From Nitrososphaeraceae archaeon (GTDB lineage Archaea; Thermoproteota; Nitrososphaeria; Nitrososphaerales; Nitrososphaeraceae): a DNA stretch of 64,000 bases. This document shows, piece after piece, positions 61,985 through 64,000 of this stretch. Position numbers and translations under genes: made by a program. The notes under the pieces were generated by a model. That model had not been told where the DNA came from and ran no database searches. It was given only the letters and a program-made list of their open reading frames with translations. The stretch is from the NCBI GenBank assembly GCA_031316115.1, contig JALDRC010000005.1, positions 284,828 to 348,827 of the forward strand. Reading direction: 5' to 3'. Within the stretch, counting starts at the first letter, position 1; the number at the start of each line of letters is the position of its first letter.

Positions 61985-62722
61985 CTATCTATTACTTAAT
62001 AGAATTTGCTTTGTTAGATTGTATTCATTTTCATTTAATAGATTCAAGTGATAATCATGAGTGTGACCAAGATTAGTAAAGTATTGTTTTGATTCAACAC
62101 TGGATATAGCTACCCATCCATCATCCTTTCCAGGAATAATATAATTTCCTTCTGTCTCTGGATGCCAATCTCCTGCAATGGTGAAATACTTTGTGTTATT
62201 ATTTCTTTCTGCACTAGTAGCATCTGAACCTGGCACTAAATCAAAGACAGCAGGTTTACATATGAAACTACTTATGGCTAAAGGGGTCCCCGCATTTGGA
62301 GTTCCAACCATTATAAGATTTGCAACACTGTCGGTATTACTGAGATCTAGGTAAACTCTTGCATCCAGGCCACCCTTACTAAAACCAACAATATTTACTT
62401 TATCTTGTCCTGTTATTTTCTTTATTTCTTCAACTTTAGTAAATAATTCTTCTGCATGAGCATTAGCTGATCCACACATATCATCTGTTTCAAAAGTTAT
62501 AGGAAAAAATGGAATTCCATCATTTCCAAGTAAATCAAACCATTTATTCCATGCGGAGGACTCTTGGGCATATCCATGTAATAATATGACAGGCAGAGGA
62601 ATGGTATCTGCAGTACTATTTATGTCTGTTTGTGCAGTTACCAACTCAAAAAAAGATTCGCTTATTGTTATTTGAGTTATAATAACTGTTAAAAATACCA
62701 GTCTAATTGTAAATTTTGACAT
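61985..62722 (-). CDS. Exported lipase-like alpha/beta hydrolase
   Basis: The 245-residue product has a signal peptide (MSKFTIRLVFLTVIITQITI, cleavage near VTAQT). The lipase core contains PVILLHGYAQESSAWNKW (oxyanion loop), VNIVGFSKGGLDARVYL with the nucleophile Ser in GFSKG, LIMVGTPNAGTPLA and HTHDYHLNLL near the end with the catalytic His. The GTPNxGTP block is typical of triacylglycerol lipases and related esterases. It should act on lipids or esters outside the cell. It is convergent with the FG-GAP gene. Confidence 0.8.
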   Translation of the reverse strand: MSKFTIRLVFLTVIITQITISESFFELVTAQTDINSTADTIPLPVILLHGYAQESSAWNKWFDLLGNDGIPFFPITFETDDMCGSANAHAEELFTKVEEIKKITGQDKVNIVGFSKGGLDARVYLDLSNTDSVANLIMVGTPNAGTPLAISSFICKPAVFDLVPGSDATSAERNNNTKYFTIAGDWHPETEGNYIIPGKDDGWVAISSVESKQYFTNLGHTHDYHLNLLNENEYNLTKQILLSNR

Positions 62723-63303
62723 AATTATTACTTCATTTTATTTTATTTTAATTTTCCTATCGTACTATTTTTAACTATAGGTACATTACGAATTTTCAAT
62801 TCATATTTTTTTATCTTTTAATAGACTTTGTCTGTTATAGTTGAACATTTATTTTTGTAATGATTAAGAGAAAATTTCAAATATTTTGTTAGTATTCACA
62901 AAAATAGTTATTTCATTTAAAGTTGGTATGTTTGAAATATCCGGTAAAAAAAGTTACCAAATTTTTGATTTTCTATGATTCTTAGATTCTATTGTACTGA
63001 AGATTAATGATTTAAGTCCAACATAAGCAAATCAAGCACTAAAGTTTCTTAATGGTAAACTTCATTTGAACCTACTCATTCTCTCCAAAGTTCTCTAATG
63101 GAAATATTTTATTATGACGTGTAATCGAGAATGGGTAGAACGATCCCTTCATTTATAATTATACTAATGTTAGAAGAAGAGAAACAAACCAAAATTACTA
63201 TTGAACATACAGATAAAAGCAAAAAAAAAAAACGACCATTCCATTTCATGATTAAAATATGAGTACTCTTTTATCTTGTACGTTCGAAGGTGAATAACAA
63301 GAA
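62723..63303. other. Intergenic stretch
   Basis: No supported gene. Short open frames on the minus strand near 63170-63355 are antisense to the start of the next gene and have no coding look. Confidence 0.4.
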
Positions 63304-63492
63304 ATGACTTCTGAAATCCCCAGAACTGTATGCGAAATCTGTGGACAAAACGCAACTGCTGGAATACTAGACAATGAAGTTACTAATAATAATGATAGGA
63401 ATATTCAAATTAGAATAAGATACTCATGTCTTGATCACTATTTACAAGTTTATCAAAAAATCCAGGGAGAGAGAAAATTTAGATTACTTTGA
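63304..63492 (+). CDS. Small zinc-binding protein
   Basis: The 62-residue product starts MTSEIPRTVCEICGQNATAG and has RIRYSCLDHYLQVYQK in its second half. Cys10, Cys13 and the Cys-Leu-Asp-His group form a treble-clef or zinc-knuckle site. The MTSEIPRxVCExCGxxA opening and CxxH ending are seen in small proteins of ammonia-oxidising archaea; role unknown. Its end overlaps the hydrolase fragment on the other strand. Confidence 0.65.
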   Translation: MTSEIPRTVCEICGQNATAGILDNEVTNNNDRNIQIRIRYSCLDHYLQVYQKIQGERKFRLL

Positions 63493-63668
63493 TCAAAAAT
63501 CTGTTGAAATGTGCTTTGAGAAGGATGACTAGGATAATGTATTTTTTTAGAGATAAAAGGAGCTTCCAACCAATGCAAACAAATTTTAGCATTAGATATT
63601 TTCTTGATGTAGTTTGCCGCTTGAATATTATCTGTGTGAAGATGAGTCAAAATTAGCCTTTTAGAGCC
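63484..63668 (-). pseudogene. Internal fragment of the metallo-beta-lactamase-fold gene
   Basis: On the minus strand it follows the intact gene at 7930 over its residues 67-127: LILTHLHTDNIQAANYIKK, HWLEAPFISKKIHYP, PSQSTFQQIFDQSNLN. The motif HxHxDH has become HLHTDN, so the metal site is destroyed. Both ends stop abruptly. It is a translocated piece of the OsmC-linked hydrolase, about 55 kb from its parent. Confidence 0.75.
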
Positions 63669-63721
63669 TATCCCAAAAATAGATAGGGATATAGCTCGTT
63701 TATTTCCTATCATATCAAATA

Positions 63722-64000
63722 ATGCTAAAAAGTAAAGAGCATCTTAGAACTATTACAAGTATTCCCGATGATCTATGGGATGAAATTAACAATACTTTAC
63801 CAGATTAGAAACCCCAGAATACAATAGGTCGTCTAATTGTTCCATACAGAAAAGTACTTGATGGAATAGTATTTGTCCTGAGAACTGGATGTCAATGGAA
63901 AATGTTACCCAAAGAATATGGTTCAGGTTCAACATGTCATAGGAGATTTCAAGAATGGATGTGATTAGGTATATTTGATATAATTTGGACCAGATTACTA
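63722..64000 (+). pseudogene. Start of an IS5-family transposase, with stops, cut by the window edge
   Basis: From the ATG at 63722 the frame reads HLRTITSIPDDLWDEINNTL, then a TAG, then RLIVPYRKVLDGIVFVLRTG, CQWKMLPKEYGSGSTCHRRF, QEWM and a TGA. CQWRxLP and the DUF4096-type opening are typical of the IS427/ISL2 type of IS5 transposases. It is a different type from the element at 23107. Two in-frame stops make it inactive. Confidence 0.7.

Noticed and set aside
62723..63355. Minus-strand frame near 63170-63355
   Set aside because: Mostly antisense to the zinc-binding gene at 63304 with a poly-Phe run; not coding in appearance.

Overview
This 64 kb window is AT-rich (roughly 30% GC by eye) and looks archaeal, most likely from an ammonia-oxidising Nitrososphaeria relative of the Nitrosocosmicus type. 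The supports are leaderless promoters with a TATA-like box about 22 nt before the ATG, an archaeal CCA-adding enzyme next to a ThpR-type RNA phosphodiesterase, a CdvB/ESCRT-III-like protein, SSV-type integrase fragments with the archaeal HYYRP motif, small Cys4-Cys6 zinc-ribbon proteins, and a tRNA-Lys gene with a short intron. The genus is an inference; no rRNA or ammonia-oxidation gene is in the window.

Layout. Positions 1-8.7 kb carry the end of an Hsp20 gene, a small HExxH protein, a stretch bounded by a perfect 60-bp inverted repeat, a ribbon-helix-helix regulator facing an OsmC gene across a clear operator, and a second OsmC gene followed by a metallo-beta-lactamase-fold hydrolase. Positions 8.8-37 kb are an accessory region. 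At least nine full-length or nearly full-length genes and three remnants encode one family of secreted proteins (signal peptide, then a shared core with the motif FSDRPDRIV). They are interleaved with about a dozen copies of a short structured repeat (GTCGGGAGT, then a hairpin), insertion sequences (IS6-like, IS5-like, IS630-like), secreted alpha/beta hydrolases, an SDR oxidoreductase and an HNH nuclease. Five repeats lie 45-51 bp before a gene or remnant of the secreted family, with one shared promoter box between them. Positions 33.7-44 kb hold metabolic and envelope genes: cupin, VOC, PQQ-type sugar dehydrogenase, M23 peptidase, methyltransferase and an AlgG-like beta-helix epimerase. Positions 44-53.4 kb are the most chromosomal part: tRNA-Pro, an FAD oxidoreductase, the thpR-cca-kinase cluster, a CdvB-like gene, an iron-type alcohol dehydrogenase, a C2H2 finger protein and tRNA-Lys. 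From tRNA-Lys to about 60.5 kb the DNA is gene-poor and relic-rich (IS481 and IS110 remains, tRNA 3'-end fragments, two copies of a 230-nt structured non-coding sequence, tiny overlapping zinc-ribbon genes), as expected for a decayed element integrated at the tRNA. The last 3.5 kb has an FG-GAP repeat secreted protein, a lipase-like hydrolase, and fragments of the metallo-beta-lactamase gene and an IS5-like transposase.

How it fits together. The best candidate for something undescribed is the 8.8-37 kb array: a multiplied secreted protein family under a shared leaderless promoter, marked by a hairpin repeat that often sits just upstream or just downstream of its members. Two repeat classes share the same left half but carry different hairpins. 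The region is under heavy IS attack. Two insertions can be undone by eye through their 8-bp target duplications, restoring the broken genes. A second candidate is the pair of 230-nt non-coding sequences at 55.0 and 60.1 kb, whose differences include one compensatory base-pair change.
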